Assembly: GCA_013138735.1 (NCBI GenBank)
Contig: WTCE01000072.1
Span: 1 to 48,320, forward strand
Length of the DNA stretch: 48,320 nucleotides
Source: Crocinitomix sp.
Lineage (GTDB): Bacteria; Bacteroidota; Bacteroidia; Flavobacteriales_D; Crocinitomicaceae
Direction: 5' to 3'
The notes under the pieces were generated by a model. That model made no database searches, was not told the origin of the DNA, and saw nothing but the letters and a program-made list of their open reading frames with translations. The position numbers and the translations under genes are program-made. Of this stretch, positions 41,603 to 47,944 are shown in pieces; position 1 is the stretch's first letter; each line of letters opens with the position of its first letter.

Positions 41603-42928
41603 TTAGTTTGTGTAATGTTTGAAGACTTCTAGCTCTGCACAGTCCTCACACAGACACGTGTGTTTACTTACAGCTTTGATAATGAACCGATCTTTCCAAG
41701 AGATGTCTTTGAAACAATTCTCACAGATATTGTAGGTCTTCTCGAACCTCTTTTTCCACAGCATCTCATTGAAAGGGCTTTGCCAAAGGGTCTCCACCTT
41801 CTTAGCCTTTTCTTCGTTTGGTTTTTGCAAGGGGTCAAGTGCGCAAGAGTTAAACCAAATACGTTTTTTCCATTCATTGCCGTAAATACTCCTCTCGCAA
41901 GCCAAGTGGTAGGCTTGTCCAGATTTAATTGAGGCCTCTATCTGCCCCTCAAGACTTTTATTCAGGCTCCCCCTAAACTGACAACTTAGGTTAAGTTGAT
42001 ATAGCACTTTGTCATCCAGCTCCCCTGTTACATCACAGACAAACTCTGGCACACCAGTCTCCCCAACAACCTTTTTAAGCAGTTTAAGTCTAACCACTTT
42101 ACCACCATTCATAAGATTACTGTCAACCAAGTTAATTGGCCAGCCATTCTGTCGTGGCTTGGGGGTTTGTTTTTGGTAGTTGTGATAAGAGTAAGGTTTT
42201 CTCCCCTCAACCTCTTTGGTCTCTACCAACACCTTTTTGCCAGAGTCCACCTCAAATTCATAGTGGGTGTTTACATCGGTTGACATAACCTTGGTGTGGG
42301 TTACTTTAGCATACGCCAAAGCAATATTAAGCATCCACTCCTCACTAGCCCAGAAAAGGGTTTTCTTGTCTGTTGAGTAGCAATAGTTCATGGGGCGTTG
42401 GTCATTACGAATAAAATTGAGTTTGCCCGTGATCCTGTCATACCATGTTAGTGAGGCTGCTCCATAGAACTCTCCCCACACCTTGCCCAAATCACCATTC
42501 TCAGAGAGCTCACTATAGAGGATTTGACTGTCGATGTCGAAATCATTTGCCCCATGAAAGTCTTTGAGGGACCATTGTGCAATTGTGCCGTTGTGAGCCC
42601 CGACCAAGTTTTTGAACTTAAACGGGTGTGCCCCATCTACATCAATAGCCCCTTGAGTAGCAAACCTGTTGTGCCCCATAAGCAATATCACAGGCTTCTT
42701 ACTCTTGTAAACCCCCTTGTCAAAGAGGGCTGGGTAAGCCTCGTATAACCTGTCAGGCGTGCCCACCTCTTTCAGATTGTGGAAGAAGTGCTTTTCGCCC
42801 TCCCCCTTAAAGACAGACAACAACCCTGTTGAATGCTCACCACGAAGGGTATCAAACATCAGCAGGCTCTTCATAACCTTTTTATGCTGCGGGTTAATTA
42901 CCCCAGCTACTCCAACCAGTCCACACAT
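41603..42928 (-). CDS. Ntn-type glutamine amidotransferase with C-terminal zinc ribbon (441 aa)
   Basis: I choose ATG 42928 because Cys2 then becomes the N-terminal nucleophile (MCGLVGVAGV) after Met removal; GGAGAA lies just upstream. LRGEHSTGLLSVF and GHNRFATQGAIDVDGAHPF, then GAHNGTI, are the class II glutaminase pattern. The C-terminus has CENC and CLCEDC, a probable zinc ribbon that may bind protein or nucleic acid. No synthetase domain is present, so the ammonia or glutamyl group presumably goes to a partner such as the ligases next to it. Confidence 0.85.
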   Translation of the reverse strand: MCGLVGVAGVINPQHKKVMKSLLMFDTLRGEHSTGLLSVFKGEGEKHFFHNLKEVGTPDRLYEAYPALFDKGVYKSKKPVILLMGHNRFATQGAIDVDGAHPFKFKNLVGAHNGTIAQWSLKDFHGANDFDIDSQILYSELSENGDLGKVWGEFYGAASLTWYDRITGKLNFIRNDQRPMNYCYSTDKKTLFWASEEWMLNIALAYAKVTHTKVMSTDVNTHYEFEVDSGKKVLVETKEVEGRKPYSYHNYQKQTPKPRQNGWPINLVDSNLMNGGKVVRLKLLKKVVGETGVPEFVCDVTGELDDKVLYQLNLSCQFRGSLNKSLEGQIEASIKSGQAYHLACERSIYGNEWKKRIWFNSCALDPLQKPNEEKAKKVETLWQSPFNEMLWKKRFEKTYNICENCFKDISWKDRFIIKAVSKHTCLCEDCAELEVFKHYTN

Positions 42929-42929
42929 A

Positions 42930-43544
42930 CTATTCTCCAAACATGCGATTAATTAGTTTAAAGTAATAGGCCTGACAAGGGTGGTCAGGCTCAAAGAACT
43001 CTGGGTGCGGCTGGAAACATAAGGCTTTTGTGTCTTCATACCAAACAACCTCTGTGTCAACAGGGGAGTTACGAACAACCTCTGTGTCACTTTCCTTCTT
43101 GGTAGCAAACCCTGCTGCTGTGGCTACAAAAACCCCTTTGTTGCCCTTGCGCATCATCTGGTGGTGAGTCGAACTTACTTCAACTTCTTCTTTCGTAAGG
43201 ACATCGGTCAAGAGGTGTGTCCCACCAATTGTATGACCATTAACATTTTGCCACAAAGAACCTCCAGACATCACATTGAGGAACTGTGCCCCACGACAAA
43301 TCCCCAACAAGCCTTTGCCCAATGTAACTGCCTCTTCAAAGATTGCCATCTCTTTGTGGTCACGCACTGGACTATGGTGAGTTGTTGGGTGTAGCTCTTC
43401 CCCATACAATTCTGGGGACACATCTGCCCCCCCTGTAAACTGCACAAAGTCTGCGTCATACATATTGTCTACAACATCCCAACCATTAGCCAGGAACATG
43501 TTAACATACCCCATTTCATTGCCAATTACCCAAACTGTTTTCAT
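42930..43544 (-). CDS. Class I glutamine amidotransferase / gamma-glutamyl hydrolase-like (peptidase C26), 204 aa
   Basis: The nucleophile is Cys83 in GICRGAQFLNV, and the His/Glu pair is H180/E182 in FQPHPEFF. FTGGADVSPELYG and SSTHHQMM match gamma-glutamyl hydrolase-type peptidases, which remove glutamyl groups. It could reverse or trim glutamyl links made by the ligases. Its start overlaps the upstream 274-residue gene by one base, and its stop is one base before the amidotransferase start. Confidence 0.87.
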   Translation of the reverse strand: MKTVWVIGNEMGYVNMFLANGWDVVDNMYDADFVQFTGGADVSPELYGEELHPTTHHSPVRDHKEMAIFEEAVTLGKGLLGICRGAQFLNVMSGGSLWQNVNGHTIGGTHLLTDVLTKEEVEVSSTHHQMMRKGNKGVFVATAAGFATKKESDTEVVRNSPVDTEVVWYEDTKALCFQPHPEFFEPDHPCQAYYFKLINRMFGE

Positions 43545-44368
43545 TACATAAATTCCTTTTCTACATATGCGACAAGCGCGGGGAAATCTTTCTTAGTGAA
43601 CTCTTTAGCTGACACAACCTTTTTTGGCTTTGTGTCAAAGATATTTAACCCAGACTCAGTAGTTACCACTGGGGCAAACTTTTGTAGATACCTTAGCAAA
43701 TCCTCCCCGCCAGCCCCAAAGCTATTGTTTACGCTGCGGGAGTGTATAGGGTTATCTATGCACAATTCATCTTTACGTGGGGAGTGTGACATAAAGTTTT
43801 TCACATAGTCTTTTGACAATCCATCTGGCATGTGCGTGTGCCCATAATAGTCCCCACTGACAACAAACCCCTCCCCAGACTTAGCAATGAAAAAACTAAC
43901 CAAGAAGGCTAGGTCCTTGTTGCTAAACAGGTGGTATAGGTCATAGAAGCTAACCAACTTCATTTTGTTTTCTGTGGCCATCCTACTAGCAAAGCAAGCT
44001 TGTGTAGTTAGGTTGTTAGGGTTGTTGGTGTCAATGATAAAACCCTTATCTTTACCGTCTTGCACCACATCGACAACACTAGGCTTAACAAACAGTCCAG
44101 ACCAAGGGCTCTCGTATAGCAGGTAGCTATAGAAGAGGTCAATTGTTTTGTCTGGCCCAGTCGGCCCTTGATGCCTAGTGAAGATAGCTAGGTCCCCTAC
44201 CTCCCCATATTCTCTTAGCCCTGCGTGGCAATAGGTGTTATTGTTCCTCCCGAAAGAGCCGTTTTTACGACAAAAACCAGCCACAGTTACAGAGGTCCTG
44301 TTTTCGGGCTCGAACTTAGTGAATTTTTCTCTGGCTTCTAAGACCAACTTTAGTGTTGTTTTATTCAT
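43544..44368 (-). CDS. Unknown protein of the ligase operon (274 aa)
   Basis: The ATG at 44368 overlaps the INKEDWL stop of the small gene upstream by four bases. The 274-residue protein is soluble, with patches such as AGFCRKNGSFGRNNNTYCHAGL, FTRHQGPTGPDKTIDLFYSYLLYESPWSGLF, and GDYYGHTHMPDGLSKDY. The Cys and His residues in the first and third patches could suggest metal binding or catalysis. I do not recognise the family. Its place in the centre of the operon makes it a likely enzyme or adaptor of the same pathway. Confidence 0.72.
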   Translation of the reverse strand: MNKTTLKLVLEAREKFTKFEPENRTSVTVAGFCRKNGSFGRNNNTYCHAGLREYGEVGDLAIFTRHQGPTGPDKTIDLFYSYLLYESPWSGLFVKPSVVDVVQDGKDKGFIIDTNNPNNLTTQACFASRMATENKMKLVSFYDLYHLFSNKDLAFLVSFFIAKSGEGFVVSGDYYGHTHMPDGLSKDYVKNFMSHSPRKDELCIDNPIHSRSVNNSFGAGGEDLLRYLQKFAPVVTTESGLNIFDTKPKKVVSAKEFTKKDFPALVAYVEKEFM

Positions 44369-44649
44369 AGCCAGTCTTCCTTATTTATAGGTTTAAGAGG
44401 GGTTGCTAATTCTTCCACCATTTCTAGCAGCCTGTTATGGGCATGAGACATCTCCTCTTCTGTCCTCTCGCCAAAAGAATAGTTGTCCCAATAAGTATGC
44501 CCCTCTGGGGTCTTAGACCAAGTAAAGGCGGTTATAACACTAAGGCTCCCATTGAGAACCCCCTCTATAGAACGTAAAACACTCTGGTTGTCATAACAGG
44601 GCTTTATAGGAGATCCCCCGCTGGGGTTTTTAGCCTGTCTATGCTTCAT
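44365..44649 (-). CDS. KxDWL-tail small protein, member 4 (94 aa)
   Basis: This product begins MKHRQAKNPSGG, contains FTWSKTPEGHTYWDNY and ends ELATPLKPINKEDWL. It is the closest paralog of the member at 39709; the ends also match at the base level. The start overlaps the ATP-grasp stop and the stop overlaps the start of the 274-residue gene, so it links the two by coupling. Body and tail occur in four copies across the arm. Confidence 0.85.
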   Translation of the reverse strand: MKHRQAKNPSGGSPIKPCYDNQSVLRSIEGVLNGSLSVITAFTWSKTPEGHTYWDNYSFGERTEEEMSHAHNRLLEMVEELATPLKPINKEDWL

Positions 44650-45500
44650 ACCAATTCAGCCCCCTCATGGATAGCTGGGTGAATAAACTTCTTATACCCC
44701 CCACGACCTCCCCGAAGTGGAATGTGGCCCTTTCCATTGTTACAAATGTAGTCAAAAGCCTTTGCTGTGCATGACTGACGGTAGGGGCTTGTCTGGGAAG
44801 GGGCAGAATTGATTTCAATAATATACACCTTGCCATCTTTGCCAACCATAACATCAACCCCACCAAAGTCCAAATCACTATAATTGAAAGCTTCAATGGC
44901 ATAACGAACAACCTTTAGAGGCCAATCGTCCCACCGGACATTATCAAAGCGGCCACCTTTAGCCACGTTCCAAGCCACTGCATCAGGATCACCTGGGGTT
45001 TTCTCTGCTACCCAAACAGCCCGACCTTGTGAGACGAACACACGGAACTCCTGAGCCTTGTCTACATACTCTGAAGCATACCACCCCTCTCCACACCTCT
45101 GCACCGCCTCAGCGAGCTCCTGTGGCGTTCTGACAAGGTATACGTGCTTCCCTTGCGCATGGTGTTTAGGGCGGATGATTAGTGGGCCCTGTTCTTCTTC
45201 TGCAAGGATCTCGTCCATGCTAAAAAATGTCTTGGGGATAAGCTCAGGCTGGTCATTGCGTAACAGCTTGCGAAAGCGTGTCTTGTCACCGATAAGGTGG
45301 ATAGCACTGGCCTTGTTAATAACATTCTTCACAGGAACGTTAGACGTGCATCCCCAACGGAATACATAATCAACCCCATTAAAGTCCTCCTCCTTCATCG
45401 TATCGTTACGAACAAAGTTAAGGCCTGTTGTGCTTGCGTCACGGATGCCTCGGCATGAGCCTAGCCCCAGTTTACGACGACGTAGTAGTAGTCCCTTCAT
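44646..45500 (-). CDS. ATP-grasp carboxylate-amine ligase (RimK-like), 284 aa
   Basis: ATP-grasp motifs appear in order: the nucleotide-loop Lys in GDKTRFRKLL, PLIIRPKHHAQGKHVYLV near residues 106-123, YASEYVDKAQEFRVFV, and GGVDVMVGKDGKVYIIEINSAPSQTS, in which E229 and N231 are the metal ligands. These enzymes activate a carboxylate as acyl phosphate and join it to an amine; RimK relatives extend C-termini. GGAGG lies four bases before ATG 45500. The gene follows the frameshifted KADWL member. A direct role in modifying tails is plausible but unproven. Confidence 0.87.
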   Translation of the reverse strand: MKGLLLRRRKLGLGSCRGIRDASTTGLNFVRNDTMKEEDFNGVDYVFRWGCTSNVPVKNVINKASAIHLIGDKTRFRKLLRNDQPELIPKTFFSMDEILAEEEQGPLIIRPKHHAQGKHVYLVRTPQELAEAVQRCGEGWYASEYVDKAQEFRVFVSQGRAVWVAEKTPGDPDAVAWNVAKGGRFDNVRWDDWPLKVVRYAIEAFNYSDLDFGGVDVMVGKDGKVYIIEINSAPSQTSPYRQSCTAKAFDYICNNGKGHIPLRGGRGGYKKFIHPAIHEGAELV

Positions 45501-45510
45501 ACTATCCTCC

Positions 45511-45805
45511 TTATAGCCAATCGGCTTTGGTTACGGGTTTAATAGGGGTCGCTAGGGCCTCTATTAAACCCCTTATTAAGTTCTGTGCTTTAGTGTTCTC
45601 TTCTAGAAAGAGTCTGCCGTATTGGTAGCCTTCCCACAATAGCTGATCTTCTGGGCAAAGGTTGTAGTAACGAAAGATGTCTGTCACCAGTCCTTGCTCA
45701 ATTAAAGCTCTGCATAACAAGTCTAAGAGAGTTTGGTTGTTTCTATGCCCCCCAAACCCCACTTAGCCCCCTTAAACCACCTGGGTCTTTAGCACTACGT
45801 CTCAT
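45511..45805 (-). pseudogene. KxDWL-tail small protein, member 5, frameshifted at G6
   Basis: ATG 45805 overlaps the stop of the VIKGDWL gene by four bases and starts MRRSAKDPGGLRGLSGVWG, matching the AKNP family start. This frame soon stops, while the frame from 45762 continues with HRNNQTLLDLLC, a YW-like core and the tail ALATPIKPVTKADWL. Removing one G from the G6 run (plus-strand C6 at 45748-45753) joins them; 295 bases is one more than a multiple of three. The stop is TAA, 10 bases before the ATP-grasp start, so here the tail is not shaped by an overlapping start codon. Confidence 0.78.
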
Positions 45806-46044
45806 AGCCAATCCCCCTTAATCACCTTCTTGTGCTCAACAGACAACACACAACCACTTCTGTGCGACCAACTGCTTACCAAGCTGCCCCAGCCGAGGAA
45901 ACCAAACTTTTTATAGTTCATCGTATATGTATACCCCTTCTTTTGGTATAAACAGTCGCCCCTAGCAGTTAGCAAGTAGTGTTCACTGTTAAGGGGGGTA
46001 GCGTTATACCCAGAATTGAGAATTACCTTAGTTACTTTAGGCAT
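45802..46044 (-). CDS. KxDWL-tail small protein, member 6 (80 aa, different body)
   Basis: ATG 46044 follows AGGAGGT. The body (VTKVILNSGYNATPLNSEHYLLTARGDCLYQKKGYTYTMNYKKFGFLGWG) is Tyr/Gly-rich and beta-like and unrelated to the other members, while the end is EHKKVIKGDWL. The TGA overlaps the start of member 5. A C13 tract lies about 40 bases upstream of the start. It is the first gene of the operon after the 46.05-46.33 kb gap. No domain is recognised. Confidence 0.78.
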   Translation of the reverse strand: MPKVTKVILNSGYNATPLNSEHYLLTARGDCLYQKKGYTYTMNYKKFGFLGWGSLVSSWSHRSGCVLSVEHKKVIKGDWL

Positions 46045-46084
46045 TACCACCTCCTATTTAGAGATTACGAGAAAAGGTTTTGTG

Positions 46085-46097
46085 CCCCCCCCCCCCC
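46085..46097. repeat. C13 homopolymer tract
   Basis: Thirteen consecutive C on the plus strand (G13 on the coding strand) lie about 40 bases upstream of ATG 46044. No other run this long is present. Such tracts change length readily during replication and are also error-prone in sequencing. Confidence 0.9.
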
Positions 46098-46175
46098 ACT
46101 AAAAACAAAACCTGTAAAAGTCACATATTTCTTTCGTTAAGAAACAGCGAGTTACAAATTAGTTTACGAAAAGAT

Positions 46176-46205
46176 GTGACAAACAGGGTGTTTTAGGGGT
46201 ATATA
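46176..46205 (+). promoter_or_regulatory. Second copy of the GTGACAAACA promoter-like repeat
   Basis: GTGACAAACA, 14 bases, TATATA: the same layout as at 10006-10035. Here it points rightward, against the neighbouring leftward genes, so a transcript would be antisense or short. The hairpin at 46299-46328 lies about 100 bases downstream. The spacer sequences differ between copies, so only the putative boxes are conserved. Confidence 0.45.
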
Positions 46206-46298
46206 CTAGTATAGTCACTATATAGAGTGAGTATGTTGCTAGCAACGTGCGAACCTTGTATTAAGTAGTTTTAGTTTGGGTTTAGTTTTTGGTTAGGT

Positions 46299-46328
46299 TA
46301 CATGTTGTTGATAATTCTACAACATGTA
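46299..46328. terminator. Hairpin at the 3' end of the VIKSDWL gene
   Basis: TACATGTTGT and ACAACATGTA form a perfect 10-bp stem with a ten-base loop. It lies directly after the stop at 46333 for leftward transcripts and about 100 bases after the plus-strand promoter repeat. The plus strand has a weak T-rich tail (TTCTTT), the minus strand none, so it suits a rightward RNA slightly better. An operator role is also possible. Confidence 0.4.
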
Positions 46329-46332
46329 TTCT

Positions 46333-46554
46333 TTACAACCAATCAGATTTGATTACAGGGGTGTGTGGAATAACAGTGAACGACCCTGAGTCGTAGGTAT
46401 ACCCATCATGCCCCGATATTACCACTGAGTTGTGATGCAGACCAAGCGCGAAGACGGCGTAGGTATGGTTGTGGTAACACATGTGGCAGTTACCAATACG
46501 CCTAACCCTGTCCCCAACTTTAATTTCTCTGCCCATATTGTCTGGGTTTTCCAT
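46333..46554 (-). CDS. KxDWL-tail small protein, member 7 (73 aa, different body)
   Basis: ATG 46554 follows GGGGGG by seven bases. The product reads MGREIKVGDRVRRIGNCHMCYHNHTYAVFAL early, with CHMCYHNH as a possible metal site and an SH3-like GDRVRRIG strand, and ends IPHTPVIKSDWL. The codons of the last residue and stop (TTG TAA) differ from other members, and no gene overlaps the stop. This independent encoding is the best evidence that the tail is conserved at protein level. Confidence 0.8.
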   Translation of the reverse strand: MENPDNMGREIKVGDRVRRIGNCHMCYHNHTYAVFALGLHHNSVVISGHDGYTYDSGSFTVIPHTPVIKSDWL

Positions 46555-46558
46555 TGTA

Positions 46559-46714
46559 TTACCCCCCGTTGTTTAGAGCACGTGTTACTTCAGAGGCAAA
46601 GCTGTGGTAATCCCCCTCTACAAGCATGTTCCAGTTAAACCACAAGCCCATACAATGGCCTATCTCCGATAAGGTGTGATGCCCCTCAAAAACACGTGTC
46701 CTCCAACCTGTCAT
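46559..46714 (-). CDS. Small early protein (51 aa)
   Basis: An open frame from ATG 46714 encodes 51 residues beginning MTGWRTRVFEGHHTLSEIG and ending FASEVTRALNNGG. It overlaps the upstream gene by 29 bases in another frame. A second start, ATG 46651, has a better ribosome binding site (GGAGATAGG) and would give 30 residues. The GGGG of its last codons serves the next gene. The frame fits the tightly packed early region; no function is apparent. Confidence 0.5.
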   Translation of the reverse strand: MTGWRTRVFEGHHTLSEIGHCMGLWFNWNMLVEGDYHSFASEVTRALNNGG

Positions 46715-46808
46715 ACAAGGACTTATACCTATCTTCAGTTAGTTTCAGGCCCTGGGCTAGGTGCATGTAGGCTGCCAACACCCCAATTACCGCGTCAGTC
46801 TTGTTCAT
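46686..46808 (-). CDS. Small helical early protein (40 aa)
   Basis: I choose ATG 46808, which has AAGGGG six bases upstream; the longer frame above it overlaps another gene. The product (MNKTDAVIGVLAAYMHLAQG, then KLTEDRYKSLYDRLEDTCF) is a short amphipathic helical peptide. It belongs to the chain of coupled small leftward genes. No family is recognised. Confidence 0.55.
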   Translation of the reverse strand: MNKTDAVIGVLAAYMHLAQGLKLTEDRYKSLYDRLEDTCF

Positions 46809-46893
46809 AATAGTCCCCTTCTTCGTCACACTCGTCAGGGGGCTTCCAGCAGAAGTATGCCACCCAAAGTAGTGCATAAAGTATTACCCCCAT
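46795..46893 (-). CDS. Small membrane peptide (32 aa)
   Basis: ATG 46893 lies three bases after the stop of the gene upstream. The peptide has one membrane segment (VILYALLWVAYFCW) followed by an acidic tail (KPPDECDEEGDYYEQD). It overlaps the next start by 14 bases, and its acidic codons contain the Shine-Dalgarno of that gene. The hydrophobic-then-acidic layout is that of an inner-membrane micropeptide. The ribosome binding site is weak. Confidence 0.5.
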   Translation of the reverse strand: MGVILYALLWVAYFCWKPPDECDEEGDYYEQD

Positions 46894-46895
46894 AA

Positions 46896-47117
46896 CTACC
46901 ACTCAATAGGGTAGAACTTAGTCTCTTCAGCCCCTTGATAGGCTAGACGACGACGAGCAGAGTTACGAGCAGAGTTGATAAGCCCCTTAGTTAGGTCACA
47001 CCCCTCTAGGCCAACCTTACCTTTAAGATGCTTCCCTGCCCTGCTATCTTCGTCCTCGTTAGAGTAAGTTGTTACAGTGACCAGTGGGTTCCCCACAATG
47101 CCTTGAACGTTTTTCAT
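46896..47117 (-). CDS. Small hypothetical early protein (73 aa)
   Basis: The ATG at 47117 overlaps the end of the membrane-protein gene upstream. The product is charged (VTTYSNEDEDSRAGKHLKGKVG) with a basic helical part (INSARNSARRRLAYQG) and ends ETKFYPIEW. The aromatic end is reminiscent of, but not the same as, the DWL tails. No recognised family. It was probably made early with its neighbours. Confidence 0.65.
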   Translation of the reverse strand: MKNVQGIVGNPLVTVTTYSNEDEDSRAGKHLKGKVGLEGCDLTKGLINSARNSARRRLAYQGAEETKFYPIEW

Positions 47118-47446
47118 TACTTCATCCCCTCGAGTTGAGTTTTAATTATCGCCTTAATGTCGTCAATAACCTCTTGCCCCTCAGTAGACGTCACAACAGC
47201 TTCCCCAGCCTCAGACCCAGCAATTAAGTAAATGGTCTGTTTAGAGGGGGATGCAACTGTTATTACCGCTGCAATAATAAGCAAGGTTATGTGGGTTTTA
47301 ACTGGGGGCTTGAAGACCTTCGTGTCATGCCCCATCATTAGGAAAACTGTCCCAAGCACCCCAGCTATGGGAAGGTAAAGCATGGCAAACTCCCCAAGGT
47401 TAGGAACCACGTCTGCTAGATACAAAAGCCACGATAGGTTGTTCAT
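47117..47446 (-). CDS. Phage membrane protein (109 aa)
   Basis: Two membrane segments (FAMLYLPIAGVLGTVFLMMG and HITLLIIAAVITVASP) precede a cytosolic or periplasmic helical tail (AGSEAGEAVVTSTEGQEVIDDIKAIIKTQLE). I recall this arrangement, two segments and a SEAGE-VV-S-EGQEV helix, from membrane proteins of unrelated phages; the function is unknown. The gene is the first of a coupled pair with the 73-residue gene. Confidence 0.75.
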   Translation of the reverse strand: MNNLSWLLYLADVVPNLGEFAMLYLPIAGVLGTVFLMMGHDTKVFKPPVKTHITLLIIAAVITVASPSKQTIYLIAGSEAGEAVVTSTEGQEVIDDIKAIIKTQLEGMK

Positions 47447-47462
47447 TGCATATTCCTTTCAG

Positions 47463-47603
47463 TTAACGGTGGTAAGTGGTGTATGGCCAAGGCTTCTCGT
47501 GGTGAATCTTTACACCACCCAAAGCGCAATAACTTGAATAAGATACCTCATTGTGTGAGCCATAGCGATTAAAACACTTATACCTCTGACAGTATGATAG
47601 CAT
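47463..47603 (-). CDS. Small Cys/Tyr-rich protein (46 aa)
   Basis: I choose ATG 47603 with a GGGGGG-type ribosome binding site; an upstream extension would run into the tRNA. The peptide (MLSYCQRYKCFNRYGSHNE, then SSYCALGGVKIHHEKPWPY) has three Cys and several His and Tyr, which could bind metal. It lies just downstream of the tRNA on the same strand. Whether it is translated is not certain. Confidence 0.45.
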   Translation of the reverse strand: MLSYCQRYKCFNRYGSHNEVSYSSYCALGGVKIHHEKPWPYTTYHR

Positions 47604-47629
47604 TACTTCGTCCCCCCTACTGCCAATGT

Positions 47630-47705
47630 TGGAGGCCATGCGAGGACTCGAACCCCGAACTGAAGGATAGAAGCCTTCCGTTATATCCAGTTTCACTACA
47701 TGGCC
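47630..47705 (-). tRNA. tRNA-Arg (anticodon UCU)
   Basis: The 76-base sequence folds as a tRNA: acceptor GGCCATG/CATGGCC, anticodon stem GAAGG/CCTTC with loop CTTCTAT, T stem CGGGG/CCTCG with loop TTCGAGT, and an encoded CCA. The D stem has one mismatch. Anticodon UCU reads AGA and, by wobble, AGG, codons frequent in this phage's genes. It lies among small early genes. Confidence 0.93.
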
Positions 47706-47712
47706 AACAGGT

Positions 47713-47931
47713 TTAATTCTCTAAGCAGAGGGAGCCATTAAGTGGCTTAAGGCCCAGGCTTGACCAAATGGTAAAATAAGTCCCGACAGGGTTCTTATTA
47801 CTACCTTTGTGAAGCAGGGTCCCAGAACTTGACGATGTCATAAGCAGGACAGCCCCCGAATTTTCAGACCTCATAAGACATGGGTATGTAACAGTCTCAT
47901 TACAATTGGTGTTTGATAGTGTAGATTTCAT
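47713..47931 (-). CDS. Small conserved phage protein (72 aa)
   Basis: ATG 47931 has an AAGGGAA ribosome binding site. The product reads NETVTYPCLMRSENSGAVLLMTSSSSGTLLHKG and ends KPLNGSLCLEN. The layout, a YPCLM strand, a VLLMTS strand with GTL and a final G-x-L-L-N strand, is one I recall from a small beta-rich phage family of unknown function. It precedes the tRNA. Confidence 0.68.
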   Translation of the reverse strand: MKSTLSNTNCNETVTYPCLMRSENSGAVLLMTSSSSGTLLHKGSNKNPVGTYFTIWSSLGLKPLNGSLCLEN

Positions 47932-47944
47932 AACTTTTATTCCC

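Larger units (their letters stand above)
46051..46332. other. Intergenic region ahead of the ligase operon
   Basis: This 282-base gap contains no gene. It holds a C13 tract, the second copy of the GTGACAAACA promoter repeat on the plus strand, a 12-base palindrome TATACTAGTATA (46202-46213) overlapping its -10 box, inverted GTCACAT/ATGTGAC blocks near 46119 and 46174, and a hairpin at the far end. Control of the leftward ligase operon most likely resides here. Confidence 0.55.

Noticed and set aside
47463-47696. 77-residue frame starting inside the tRNA
   Set aside because: Its first 30 codons are the tRNA and its flank. Only the shorter frame from 47603 is kept, with low confidence.
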